Shown one piece after another: positions 11,488 to 23,064 of a stretch of DNA of 64,000 nucleotides. Origin of the DNA: Rhinopithecus roxellana (lineage: Eukaryota > Chordata > Mammalia > Primates > Cercopithecidae); assembly GCF_007565055.1 (NCBI RefSeq), contig NC_044557.1, positions 68,763,095-68,827,094 of the forward strand, given 5' to 3'. Position 1 is the stretch's first letter. Each line of letters opens with the position of its first letter. The position numbers and the translations under genes were made by a program. Below the pieces are notes generated by a model, which saw nothing but the letters and a program-made list of their open reading frames with translations, had not been told where the DNA came from and did no database searches.

Positions 11488-11660
11488 TGATTAGTCCGTC
11501 CATCCATCCATCCATCCATCCATATTTATGCTGGCCCACTGTAGGCATTTTATGAGATACCAGGGCTGCAAAGATGAAGAAACTCAGCCTTTGGTCAAAG
11601 AACTTACAATCTAAGTTCAGAGAAACGTGTAAACAAATGACAATACAATATGGTAATGTC
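11488..11660 (-). mobile_element. L2 3' end with (CATC)n terminal repeat
   Basis: (CATC)n at 11494-11523 is followed by 'cactgtaggcattttatgagataccagggctgcaaagatgaa' and 'aagaacttacaatcta', the antisense L2 3' terminus. The tetramer run is probably an expanded form of the L2 terminal repeat. Confidence 0.65.
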
Positions 11661-11714
11661 ATGCTATTATAAAACAGTATTTTCAAATAAAATAGACACA
11701 TAATTTGTATTGGT

Positions 11715-11905
11715 TAGCATGGTGACAAAGGGTAAAGCATTCAAAATTAAAATACTAGGGTTTAAATTCCAGATATGGGACTTACTATCTAGGTAAATTT
11801 GGTCATGTTATTTGAGCACACTGACATGTAAGTTTTAAAAACATATGTACAAAGGAAATAATGGTTGTACCTTATTCAAAATAATGAATTCAATAAATGT
11901 TCTGC
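11715..11905 (+). mobile_element. Possible MIR relic
   Basis: Contains 'gggtttaaattccagatatgggacttactatctaggt' and ends with 'attcaataaatgtt', in MIR order but with many changes. Confidence 0.5.
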
Positions 11906-12288
11906 ATACAAGACAAGTACATAAAACCCAACAGCATTCATGTATACCTTTTGTGAGAGGTGATCTGCCATTAGCCCTAAGTGGCCATGCATATTCTTGC
12001 TGTGTATAACAAGAAGACAAGATCCCGACATGATCATTCTTTGCTCTGGTCATTTCTCAGGGTGGGTTTGCAGCAAGTTACTTTGAGGAATTAGGTAATA
12101 TTTCCAGCGAAGCAAAGGGTAGGCTTGCTTTTGCTCACTATTCAAGCGGAGAATACTCCAAGCTCAGGGTTCTTCCATAAATGCAGTGTGCTGCATGTAT
12201 AAGCATCCATAATGGCCACTTTGCTTTGTCCCTGTAGGCAGATGGGACATCCTCATGTATGTTGTTACCACTTTGCTGTGAATAATAA

Positions 12289-12341
12289 AGATCTTTCTCT
12301 TTGGAGGAGCCTCATGAGATCTTTCTCTGAGGAGCCTTGTG
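12289..12341. repeat. Two-copy tandem duplication, about 28 bp
   Basis: The copies begin with AGATCTTTCTCT at 12289 and 12317, and both continue into GAGGAGCCT; the first has three extra bases. It overlaps no recognised element. Confidence 0.75.
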
Positions 12342-12494
12342 TTTTCTGCCAGAATTCATAAGAAAACAGTAACAACCTGGCTTATTAGTTTATAATTAGT
12401 GTAAAATCTCAGCCCCTGTATGATTCTTGACAATAACTACAATAGATATTTAATACCATAACAAGAAGGATCTTTCATTGGCAGCAGTAAAAAT

Positions 12495-12740
12495 ATAGAT
12501 TACATAGGAATAATCTACTGAAAAAGTACTTTTGACCTATATGAAGAAAAATGCAATATTTTATTGAGATTAAAGGAGACTAGAGCAAACAATATCATAC
12601 CCTCACAGGAGAAGATTAAATATTTATTAAAAAATCAATTCTTCCCAAATATTTTTATAGGTTAAATGCAACTCCAATCAAAATCCAAATAAGATACTTG
12701 AGAACATTATTTCTTAATTCTAAATTTAATAGGAAAGAAC
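12495..12740 (+). mobile_element. L1M ORF2 relic
   Basis: 'aaaaatcaattcttcccaaatattttTataggttaaatgcaactccaatcaaaatccaa' (12630-12690) matches the well-known L1 ORF2 block around the 'N..Y..P.LPKAIYRFNAIPIKIP' equivalent. It is frameshifted and short. Confidence 0.75.
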
Positions 12741-12811
12741 ACTTCAAGGGTTTTATCAATGATATTCTAGAAAAGAGAAGAGGGAAGTCGCACAGAGATT
12801 AAGGGTGTGAA

Positions 12812-13052
12812 GGTGGCAGTATGGCAGAGTGAATAATAATAATGTGACTTTGCCATCAGAATGATCTGAGTTTGAGCCTTGGCTCTGTCATGTGTAACTG
12901 TGGGACTCGGCCAAGGTACTTGACTACTAAGCCTCAGCTTTCTCATGTGTGTAATGGGGCCTATAATAGCAACTACTTTGAAATGTTGTATGGATTAAAG
13001 TACTTAGCAACTGCTTGGCACTTAGCACTCAATAAATGTTGGCTATTATTAG
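12812..13052 (+). mobile_element. MIR, nearly full length
   Basis: Ordered MIR blocks: 'gagtttgagccttggctctgtca', 'aactgtgggactcggccaaggtacttgac', 'cctcagctttctcatgtgt' and 'gcttggcacttagcactcaataaatgttggctattatt'. Confidence 0.9.
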
Positions 13053-13204
13053 TTTTAACACATTAAAATGAATCACAAAGTCATCTGTAAATGGCATAAG
13101 AACTTAGACAGCTGAATCTGAATCTATTATCTTTGATCCATTGCATCTACGTTTACCCATGCAGAAAATGTAATTTATAAGAAAGGAAATAGCACAGAAA
13201 ACTA

Positions 13205-13360
13205 GAAAGGGAACATACACACACAAATGTGTACATGTATATATTTATACACATATACATGTTTATAGTTTTATAAACACATTTATAATACAGAAAATAT
13301 ACATCATAGAGAAGGAAATATATGTCTGTGTGGTATATTTATACACACATACATGTATAA
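13205..13360. repeat. AT-rich (TA/CA)n low-complexity DNA
   Basis: Alternating 'tacacatatacatg', 'tatatttatacac' words, interrupted throughout. Confidence 0.8.
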
Positions 13361-13369
13361 TAAAGCATC

Positions 13370-15289
13370 AACTTCAAATGGTTGAGATTCAGTGCTGCAC
13401 TTGATGAAAAGACAGCCCCCAATAAGACTAATCATTCAAGAGGAAATTCCTTAAAGCACACTAAACCTTATTTGATATGTAATCCTACCCACTAGGAAAT
13501 ACTTTACACAGAATTCCCATTGAATAAGCTCTTCTTTTCTGCTTTCTTTTCAGGGGGCTGCCAAAATCAAATATAGGTTCTGGTGCAAAGGTTAATCACA
13601 TCCCTTTAAGGGGAAACCCCTCTAAAATCTGATTGCCAAGTATGAGGGGAAAATTGTAAATATGTAGTAAGTTCTGAATTAAATTTAAGGTTATTTTAAT
13701 TATAAAAGCATTAATGACAGCAGGAAATTTAATGAAATAGTAGACCATGAAATCAGTGTTATCATTTTAATACATAACAGAATATGACAAACTCTGTGAG
13801 ATTCCTGTTCTCTTTCATGTCTATTACAATTTCCTTCTATTAGTTTCTACAAATAGAAAATTACATATAAAATTGAGTTTAACCAAATCTCTGCTAAAAT
13901 CAGACAATCTGATTTGGTATTATGTAACCACACTGAAATTTCATTTAATTTAGAAAGGGCTTCTCCTGGTGCCTTGAATACTAACTACTCTTCTGACAAC
14001 ACGTGTGTGGAGCTCTGGGTTTGACAGGAGAATAATCCTAGTGCTGAACAATAGATCAAGATTTTAACAGAGAGAATGAAGACGAATAGAAATGGAGAGC
14101 TTGACCCAAGCCCATATAGGAGGGATTTCAAAAGCATTTCTTGAAATAGTCTGAAAATATTTACTCTTGCTTATCATCTCATGAAAGAATTCTTTCTGAG
14201 AAAAAGTTGAAGATTCAGATGTCAGGCCTGACTGTCTTCCAGTACGGCATGTCTGACACTCCCCTGGTCTTTATTAAGAATAAAAGGCCTTAGAAAGTAG
14301 GTCTTAGGTGCTTCAGTTGTACTTACAGCATTGTTATTGTAGCTGTCTATTGTAAATTGGTAATTTTTTGAGGTCTTCTTCATCTTTCACACAAATGAAA
14401 GGTACTTCAAAGGTAATATTTTAATAGGGGATTAATTTGTTTATTCTGGAGTGAAGGATAAAATCAAGAAGTTAGGAGAGGGGTGATTCTTCGGGAAAGA
14501 GTACTGATTTAAAAGAAAGATGAGGCGGACTCTGGGGTACTTATATATATAACCCTATAACCAGTTCATTTGACCCAGGTCCTGTTTATAAAGTCTGTGA
14601 TTGTGAAAACTAATTGAGCCATATAATTATTTGTGCACATTTCTGTTTGTATATTATACTTCCTAGTGTTTTAATTTTTCAAAGTAACTGTTTTTACGTT
14701 CTCTGATAGAAGTACAGATGGCTGAAATAATGTAAAAATCTCAAATAGTATAAATGTCTAAGTTAGCATTTAGTGGAAATTTCTAGGTTTGACTTTATCT
14801 TACACATCATAAATTGCACACCATAAAGATAAGATTAGAAGCAAATAGCAGGATTCTTATTTTTTTGAATCTGGCTAGTCCACTGTGATTTGTCCAATCC
14901 TAACCCCCAAGATCCACACATTGAAAGTATCCTTAGCCATGAAATCCTGCAGAATCCTAAAATGATTGTCTAAAATGAATGCCTAAGCCAGTCGTCTTAT
15001 TTTGCTTGGTCTTCAAGTTTGCAATTCTCCACCAGCTGGGTACTTGTATTGAATCCCTAGCACCTTACAGATATTGAATCACTCATTCATTTGGGCAGGT
15101 TGTCTTCAGAGGATCTCAAATATAACTCACGCTAGCCCTTAAGAGTTTCCACATCCAGCCAACTCTCTCCTCCCCTTTGGCTAACTGTACCCAGAGTGGT
15201 GTGTCAGATAGTTCTCTCATGTGATTGTAAATTTCTTAAAGTGGTAATTGCAAGGTCAGGCTGGGAAGCAATGCAGAATAATTACAGTA
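13370..15289. other. Repeat-poor AT-rich DNA
   Basis: Nearly 2 kb without a repeat I can name and without a coding frame. Homopolymer runs are short. Candidate for old unannotated or constrained non-coding DNA. Confidence 0.4.
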
Positions 15290-15490
15290 GCAGAAAACTA
15301 AGAATCAGAATGAGAATCCTTTTCAACTCAAGCTTTACTTTTCAATAGCTGTATGACCTTGGACAACCTCTTTGTATAATAGGGGTCAAACATCTGCTCC
15401 TCACATATTCATTATGAGGATCAGATCAGGTAATGTATGTGAATGTGTTTTGCATGCCATAAACAGCAGTACCAGAGTTATTACCGTCAT
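15290..15490 (+). mobile_element. MIR
   Basis: 'tagctgtatgaccttggacaacctctttgtataataggggtcaaa' followed by 'attatgaggatcagatcaggtaatgtatgtgaa' and 'aacagcagtaccagagttatta' follow MIR order. Confidence 0.75.
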
Positions 15491-17500
15491 GCAGGTTATT
15501 TATTGTAGGCTGCGGGTATGTGCTTAGAAGTAAGGAGTTACTATCGCTTTGAAAATGTTTTTGACTGTTCTCCTGTAGAGCAGTATTTGCAACTACATCC
15601 GAGGCACAGGAGTGCTGAACTGTTTTTTGTTCCACTTCTGGCCACTTCATTAGGCACCTTTCAAAGGCGCCGTGACTTAGCTAAACTTGAAGTGCAGATG
15701 CCAAATTACAGTGCCAACCCTGTGGGGTGGGACAGTCCTCTTGCCTTCCAGACAACTGTCTGAAAGAATTTTGTATTTGCCCTCAATTTGCTGTGTTGGG
15801 AGTTTCCCAGATAACCAACCAAAAGCGGACAGACTGTGACAGCAGCATCTGGGTCATCTGAGGCATCTTGGAGCAAGTCTGTGCAGAAAATATATGAGTT
15901 AAAAATTTCAAGCTCCAATGGTAATGGATAATGGGTCAATGGGGCTCTATTAAAAAGCTAGGTCAGGGGAAAGTGACTTCTTTGGGATGCTCTGGTAGAC
16001 TAAGACCATTAATTTAGAGGTGGATTGTTTCATGGATCAAGAAGACATTTCCTGGGGGGAAGCTACTGCATAACCTTGGACTGTCTCCTGTGGAATCCTA
16101 GGGACCCCATCTCCATTTAATTCAAACAGTGTTTTAAAAAATTACCAGTTTAGCCCTGCAGGAGTTCTGAAATGTGCCTCAAAGGCTCTGTAAGGTTACA
16201 TAGCCCAGAGGGAGTTGGAAACTAAATTGAATTCTTGAGCTTTACAATTTCTTTACTCGGCTGGAACTTACACATTACATTATTTAATGTACTTTGGAGT
16301 AGTAGCCTCTGTCTTGTTCTTAAGTCCCAGATAAACCATAACTAATATTTAAAGAATTACAAATTCAGAGAATAGACAGCTGAAAATAAACATAAAGATG
16401 TTGATAATTCTCATGGAAAATAACAACTCTCTATTCCAAGGAATACAGACCATAAATATGCCCATAGACCAGAGTTCTAAATCTTTTTCAGGGGAAGCTG
16501 GTGACTAAGCAAGTTAATTATATTGTTGTCCTATGGGCTGAATGGAAGGTCATGTAATGCCTTCAAATGCTTGTTGCAGTTCTATGTTTTATAAGAATGA
16601 CACTCTCATCAAAGCAGCAATCAAGCCAGCCCTTTTGCAGTAGCCACTTCATTACACGCTTTCAGAAGCTACAGCACTCTAGCTCTAGCCTGGTGCAATT
16701 CAAAGAAACAGAAAAAAGGGAACAGACTAGAGGCTGTAGAAGAGGGCCTTGAGGTCAATCTCCCACAAGAAAGGCTAGGTCATTTCTTAGGAGAGAGGTC
16801 GGGGGCATAGCTGAAGATACAAAAACCTTTGTCAGCAAAGGAATTGGTGTCAGGTGCAGGTTTCATCAGAGATCTAGATGGAGAAGGCAGAATTCACTGT
16901 GCTGTGATTTTTCAACAACCAGTCATCTCCCATGCTGGACCTAATGCTGGTGTCTAATGGCTCATGTCACATCCCTTGTGTTAAACATTGGCTTGGCTGA
17001 GCTGCCTCTTTAGAAGTACAAATCTTCTCAGGAGAGGCACCTCATTAAGCCACTTAACACTTTCGAGTGAATGAATCTGGACAGACAGGGGAGGGAGAAG
17101 AAAGGGAAGGTGAGGGATGTCAACAACCAAACTACAAATGTATGCAGGGCCTTGCCTAGGGAAGGGAGGATGGGCGGGAGCCTGGCAGAGGAGAGGCTAT
17201 TTGCCACTTCTGGCTCACACAGTCCCAGGGTAGTGTCCCTGACAGGTCAGCGGAGGGTTGCCATGAAGAGAGGAAGGCCAGTATGCAAGTCCCTGCTGAA
17301 GGAAGAGCACCTTCCTGCACTGCCTCTCCATTCTCCAGTTTTCGCCTCTTCTACACTCACTTCCTTATAGGCGTTCTTCCCAGTCCTTCCTGTTTGGTTT
17401 ACAAACCCTTTTGACGTTTGTCTTGTGACCATTTCAAATCCTGTGTAGCTCTTCACTTGGGGAGGGAGCTGGCAGTCAGGGAGGCACCATCTAAGGGTTT
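15491..17500. other. Repeat-poor DNA
   Basis: No repeat recognised over 2 kb. Overlapping frames on both strands (15426-15939, 17071-17456) have no recognisable domain and look like chance. Confidence 0.4.
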
Positions 17501-17837
17501 GAAAATAGCATATCTGGCTGGGTGTGGTGGCTCACGCCTGTAATCCCAGCACTTTGGGAGGCCGAGGTGGGTGGATCACTTGAGGTCAGGAGTTTGAGAC
17601 CAGCCTGGCCAACATGGTGAAACCCCATCTCTACTAAAAAATATACAGAAATTAGCTGGGCATGGTGGTGCATATCTGTAATCCCAGCTACTCAGAAGGC
17701 TGAGGAATGAGAACTGCTTGAATGCAGGAGGCTGAGGTTGCAGTGAGCTGAGATCATGCCACTACACTCCAGCCTGGGTAACAGAGTGAGACTCTGTCTA
17801 AAAAAAAAAAAAAAAAAAAGTAAAAGAAAATAGCACG
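17501..17837 (+). mobile_element. AluS-like full-length Alu
   Basis: Body 17516-17825 with an A19-type tail. A 10-bp repeat GAAAATAGCA flanks it (17501-17510 and 17826-17835). Internal changes in the right arm and S-type diagnostic 'ggatcacttgaggtcagg' suggest AluS. Confidence 0.93.
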
Positions 17838-18039
17838 TCTTAGGAGACATGAAAGGCCAGGACCTAGATGATGCTGCCTCGAGGAGATACAGCTAAAGGG
17901 GGATGGAAGGAACATTCCACAGCTCCTGAAGGGCCTTTCGAATTGGGTGGGGAAAATTGTCCTCTATCCTCCCTGCAGATCACACAAAAAGAAGGGAAAT
18001 GAATGGCAGGTGGGGAATTGAGGCTGGATTTAGTGAAGG

Positions 18040-18416
18040 GTTATTGATGTGATTTGGCTCTGTGTTCCCACCCAAATCTCATCTTGATTTGTAATCACCA
18101 CCTGTCGAGGGAGGCAGGTGATTGGATTGGATCATGGGGGCGGTTTCCCCCACGCTGTTCTCTTGATAGTGAGTGAGTTCTCACGAGATCTGATGGTTTT
18201 ATAAGGGACTCTTCCCCCCCCCCCACCCCCCCCTCACGCTCTCTCCTGGTTCCTTGTGAAGAAGGTTCCTGTTCCCTCTTCTGCCGTGATTGTAAGTTTC
18301 CTGTGGCCTTCCCCAGCCATGTGGAATTGTGAGGCAATTAAATCTCTTTCCTTTATAAATTACCCAGCCTCAGGGAAGTTCTTTATAGCCGTGTGAAAAT
18401 GGACTAATACAGTTAT
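18040..18416 (+). mobile_element. MaLR solo LTR (THE1/MST type) with 5-bp TSD
   Basis: LTR 18045-18411 starts TGATGTGATTTGG and ends CTAATACA. Internal blocks 'cacgagatctgatggttttataag', 'attgtaagtttcctg' and 'ctttcctttataaattaccc' are canonical. GTTAT flanks both ends (18040-18044, 18412-18416), so it is a complete solo LTR. It carries an unusually long interrupted C tract. Confidence 0.92.
18214..18233. repeat. Interrupted poly-C tract
   Basis: Eighteen or so C residues with one A, inside the MaLR LTR, just after its TATA-like 'ttataag'. The minus strand is therefore a G run. Confidence 0.9.
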
Positions 18417-20174
18417 CGTCCCTCTTTTTTAAAAAATAGGAGTGAAAGAGGGGTTAGGCTTAACTGGGAATGTACTACAGGGAAAAGTGGAAGAAAAGAA
18501 ATAATTTGTAAAGTACTATGCTTTTCCATTTTTTAAGTTACTGAACTCTTTTCCTCTGAATTAAATTGTACATCAAGCTCTAATAACAGCCAACTTCCCT
18601 GGTTGAACTGGGGGTAGGTGGTCAGGCAGCTTGTCCGAGAGCCTCAGCAGGCTTCCTCCCCAGCCTGCTGAGGCTCTCCTGAGGATATCCAGGCTTTTCT
18701 GAAACACAAATTAGAAACTCCTGGAATAGCTGTTTTAGTTTACAAAGCCTTAACATCATTATATTATAGTGGAGGCAATCAGGCCAAGAGAGCTGAAGGG
18801 AGTGACCGGCTCATATTTGGTATAACAAGGACCTCCCCAGGCATTCTGGCCACTAGGAAACAACCCATTCCCCAGTGCAACGCACTGCTTCCTTGGAGCT
18901 GCCTCTACACCTGTAAGAACCCCAGCATCTCTACCTTCTGGAACCTCAGTGAGATGGTCATATAGGCTTTGCTGTATTTGAGAGTCATTCCATTCTAAAA
19001 CACAGAACTAGAGACTTAAACTATTTGTGGCCATGGAAGGACAGAGAACAAACAAGGATTTTGTGATGAGGGGATCCTTATGAGTCTGGCTGCTCTCCCA
19101 CAGCACAAATAATCAAACGGAATGGACTGTTCCCAGATCTGGGACTCGAGAGTTAGCCAGAAGCCTGAGAGCAGGGCTTGGTGAAACAGGAGGCAGTCGA
19201 TCAGCCAGCTGATGCTTTTAAACTAATTGAGAAAAGAGAGGCAGGTGTGTAATGGAAATACTGGCTTGAAATGGTTAAAATCAGAAAACAAATTAGCACC
19301 TGTTTTGTCTAGTTTGGCACCATTCAAATGGAGGTGCAGGCCCCACCTCTGTTGCTCACTCCAGGCACACATTTATGAAACAGGAACACATAATTGTACC
19401 TTCTGAGGGTGGTCTACAATTCTTGCTGCCATCTTAGGAGAATGTATTCCTTCTTTCCCTGTTCATGCAGAGTTTGCTCTGTGGCGTTTTAATTGGCTCA
19501 GGTGGTTGTACTTAGCATTGTCTCCTCTCTCCTCTCCCTCTCTCTGCCTCCCTTCTCTGATTTCCCTTCCCATCTCCCTTTTAGTGCACCCACATCTTTC
19601 TCTCCCCAAAGTGCTTCTTCCTCTCTCTGCCTCCTTCATGTCTCCCTTCAAAGATGAGACTGGGAAAAGAGGGCGGTAAGAGAATTCCACAGCCTGAATA
19701 CTTTATTGTGTATTTTCTAGTACCCATTATCAGGGGAAACTGTCCTGTACTTAACACAGTTTTGTATTTTCTGCATGTGCTGGTGTGTTTTAAAATATTT
19801 CAAAGAAAAAATAATGCTTTCACTTCATGACAAAATATCTGTGTAAAAAGCAAGTCTGGCAGAAAGTGGCTTTGGCAGGAGCTGGGTTGGCCCTGGGCGA
19901 GGGCAGGCACCATCCTCAGGTTCCTTACTTTCAGTTGCCATGAACGCCCACTCACCAGGGCTCTCCATCCTCTGTGGGGAGCATACAACAGGGCAGAGAA
20001 CACAGGGCCGTTGTTCCAGGATCCCAGATCAACAATTCTACATACTCAGTCTGGCCTTATCAACTCTGGACTCTTCCCTCGCTTGCCTGGGATATTTCCA
20101 GTGGCAGTTGAGTAACCAATTTCTGTGGATGTGGCCTCTCACTGGTCTGCACTGTTAAATAAGCAGGAGACCGT
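18417..20174. other. Repeat-poor DNA
   Basis: No repeat named. Contains the hairpin at 18637-18678 and a pyrimidine-rich stretch at 19515-19640. The arginine/glutamate-rich minus frame at 19463-19690 is the translation of that pyrimidine-rich DNA. Confidence 0.4.
18637..18678. repeat. Perfect 17-bp inverted repeat, 8-nt loop
   Basis: Left arm GAGAGCCTCAGCAGGCT (18637-18653) and right arm AGCCTGCTGAGGCTCTC (18662-18678) are exact reverse complements around TCCTCCCC. The stem is GC-rich and belongs to no repeat I recognise. Confidence 0.97.
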
Positions 20175-20177
20175 AGG

Positions 20178-20531
20178 CCTGAGGCTGTCTTGTACTTTGA
20201 GTTCCTACCTAAACAAACTGAAATCTAATTCAGGAGTATGTTTTGTAACAAATAACTGAGTTTTAGTCAATCACAAGCAACCAACTGATCAGACCATGCC
20301 CCAACAAGGCAAACGCCTCATGATACTATGCCCAAATAAGGCAAACGCTTGCATATAGTCAATCAGGTGATTTCTCTACTTCGCTTCCATATTCCGCCTA
20401 TAAAAGCTGTCTGCTTGTGTTGCTGGGTGGAGCCTCTGACCCTCTTCTGGCTCTGAATGTTGTGCAATTCATGAATCGTTCTTTGTTCAAACCCTGTTAA
20501 ATTGAATTTGTCTAATGTTTTTCTTTTAACA
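20178..20531 (+). mobile_element. ERV1-type solo LTR with TATA box
   Basis: Repeated 'aaggcaaacgc' words at about 20308 and 20338, a TATAAAA at 20399-20405 followed by 'gctgtctgcttg..gttgctgggtggagcctct', and a 3' end '..ttcttttaaca' are typical of an ERV1 LTR. I do not name the subfamily. No internal viral region follows. Confidence 0.65.
20399..20405 (+). promoter_or_regulatory. LTR TATA box
   Basis: TATAAAA in the expected U3 position of the ERV LTR, about 130 bp before its 3' end. Whether it is used cannot be told from sequence. Confidence 0.5.
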
Positions 20532-20789
20532 GTACCTTCCCAATTTTACCTTTTCTTTCTGCTTGTTTACTCATCTGATTCTTTACATGCAAGCTCTGGC
20601 AGCATGATGTGTTTGTGGTACAGAAGCATTGGCATGGTAATCATTTAAGTGAAGAAAATAATCTTCATATGCAGAAAACTATGATCATGGATCTTGCCCT
20701 CTCTCCCTAGTCCACTGCTCCCCCTGTGGGTATTAGCTGATTAATGGTATTATTGTCCTATAATTTCTTTGTGTAGTATATTTTCTTTT

Positions 20790-20969
20790 CTCTATAATTT
20801 ACATAACCATACTCCAGTCCTTTTGTATTCTACCTGCAAAATGTCCCTTGGCTTTTCCCCCTCCTTTCTATTGTGTCACTGCCCTAGTCAGGCTCCTGTT
20901 ATCTCTTATCTCGAAAGATGCCATTCACTGGTTATTTTTCTTTTCCTATTTATTTTCCACATTTCAAAT

Positions 20970-21013
<44 letters not shown>

Positions 21014-21840
21014 AGACGGAGTCTCGCTCTGTCGCCCAGGCTGGAGTGCAGTGGCCGGATCTCAGCTCACTGCAAGCTCCGCCTCCCGGTTCACGCCATT
21101 CTCCTGCCTCAGCCTCCCGAGTAGCTGGGACTACAGGCACCCGCCAGGTCGCCCGGCTAGTTTTTTGTATTTTTTTAGTAGAGACGGGGTTTCACCATGT
21201 TAGCCAGGATGGTCTTGATCTCCTGACCTCGTGATCCGCCCGTCTCGGCCTCCCAAAGTGCTGGGATTACAGGCTTGAGCCACCGCGCCCGGCCCAAATA
21301 ATTTTCTAACATCTGAAATAAGATTTTTATCGCTCCCTGGCCTAAATATTGCTGCTGACTTTTCTCTGGCACGACATTGAAGTCCCCAGTGACCTAGACC
21401 CAGCACACTTTCCAGTCTCATCCCCCATCATATGTTTTCCCGCCCCTCATCACAAACGATTCCATTTTTGATGAGAAGTCAGCCATACTAGGCCCCTCTC
21501 TGGTCCTTGAACCTGCTGCATAATTGCTGGCATTTATGCTTGAGGGCAGACTGTTTCCTTTTTTCAGAATATATTTTTCCCATTTTCCCCTTCCTCAGCC
21601 CTACTCAACTTTCAAGGCAGACTCAAATGCTGCTTCCTCTGAATGGTCCTCTTCTGTCACAAGGCAGAATTAAGTACCCCTTCTTTGTTCCCATAGCACT
21701 TGGTTCACATGACTCTTGTCATAGCCATCACTTTTCCCCCATTATAGTTATTAACAGATCTGTTTTCTTCCCTTAGCCTGTGAACTTTTTAAGATTAAGG
21801 ATTTTGTTGTTGTATTCTTAGCATAGATCTTGGTAACCTG
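20790..21840 (+). mobile_element. L2 relic split by an AluYR
   Basis: L2 sense sequence ('ctgccctagtcaggctcctgttatctcttatctcg') runs to 20964. It resumes after the Alu at 21306 with 'cctagacccagcacactttccagtctcatccc' and reaches the 3' region 'ggcagactcaaatgctgcttcctctgaa', 'cctgtgaactttttaaga'. Both halves are co-linear. Confidence 0.75.
20965..21305 (-). mobile_element. Young AluYR-like Alu with 41-nt T run
   Basis: Alu body is near consensus, minus strand, preceded by an unbroken T run at 20972-21012. An 11-bp repeat CAAATAATTTT flanks it (20965-20975, 21295-21305). 'cagtggccggatctcagctc' and 'gctagttttttgt' are Old World monkey AluYR markers. Confidence 0.96.
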
Positions 21841-22179
21841 GTAGGCAACAGATGAGATGCTATCAGCTTGGTGACTGATACTGAAATGTCCCACTTAACT
21901 CCTGTGGCTGGCACGCATAAAAGTGATGTCCCTTAAGGTAACCAGGACAGGAGAAGAAGCCCTGTCTAGGTGAGTGTGATAGGGTGTTAAAATGGGATTA
22001 TTGCAGTCTTGAGGTTTTGTCTGAAGCTTGAAAGCTGAGAACAACAGATTCCAAGTGTATTCACATCCTAAGGCAGATGTTAGACCATCTATGTGGCATT
22101 TGCAAAGGGAGTAATAAAAATAGTATTAAAATAGTATTATCAGCAATATTAAGACTATGAAAGAAAATGTTAAGAATTC

Positions 22180-22660
22180 ATTAGCTGAAGTAGTTTCCAA
22201 ACTGGGCTCCCAATTTCTTCCTTTTCCCTGGTATACTCAACATAGCTGCCAGAGTGATCGAAGTCAGTCGTGGCTCTCCTCTCCTCAGAAGCTCTCAGAG
22301 TGAAAGCCCAAATTCTTGCAATGGTTTCTGAGGCCTGACAAAAGCAACTGTCATTACCCTCTTCAATCTTATCTCCTGCTATGCCTCCCTTTCCTCTCTC
22401 TGCTACAGCCACACTGGCCTCCTTTGCTATTCTTCAAACATGCAAACATACTTCTGCCATGGGGCCTTTGCACTGGCTTACCCGGCGTAACCTTATCTTC
22501 AAGTCTTTGCTTAAGCATCACTTTCTGAGACCAACACCATCAGCATATTCAAAATTTTGACCATAAATGCTAGTCTTCCTAAGTCCTCATATCCTCCTCT
22601 GCTTTTTTTCTCCACAGCTCTTAGCACTATAAAATTGAATTTTTCATTATTTTATAGTTT
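22180..22660 (+). mobile_element. L2 relic
   Basis: 'tgccagagtgatcgaagtcagtcgtggctctcctctcc', 'cctgctatgcctccctttcc', 'gccacactggcctcctttgctattcttcaaacatgc' and 'gggcctttgcactggctt' appear in L2 order. Confidence 0.85.
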
Positions 22661-22738
22661 ATTGTCTGTCTCTGAGGAAGGGGTTTGATGTTGTTGTTCA
22701 CCAATTTATACTGAGCTCCCTTTCTAGGGATGAAGCTT

Positions 22739-23064
22739 AGAATACACTTACTGGGCCAGGTGCAGTGGCTCACGTCTGTAATCCCAGCACTTTGGGAGGC
22801 TGAGGCAGGTGGATCACGAGGTCATGAGACTGAGACCATCCTGGCTGACATGGTGAAACCCTGTCTCTACTAAAAATACAAAAAAATTAGCTGAGTGTGG
22901 TGGTGGGGGCCTGTAGTCCCAGCTACTCGGGAGGCTGAGTCAGGAGAATCATGTGAACCTGGGAGGTGGAGCTTGCAGTGAGCTGAGATCGCTCCACTGC
23001 ACTCCAGCCTGGGCGACAGAGCAAGACTCCATCTCAAAAAAAAAAGGAAAAGAATATACTTGCT
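22739..23064 (+). mobile_element. AluY/S-like Alu
   Basis: Body 22754-23045 with A10 tail. An imperfect duplication AGAATAYACTTRCT flanks it (22739-22752, 23051-23064). 'ggatcacgaggtcatgagactgagaccatcctgg' is Y-type. Confidence 0.93.

Noticed and set aside
11494..11523. (CATC)n as an independent microsatellite or CRISPR-like array
   Set aside because: It is the terminal repeat of an adjoining L2 end; no spacer-repeat structure exists anywhere in the window.
20848..21234. 128-codon frame with a phenylalanine run and Alu-type protein ending
   Set aside because: It is the translation of the T41 run and the antisense AluYR, not a gene.
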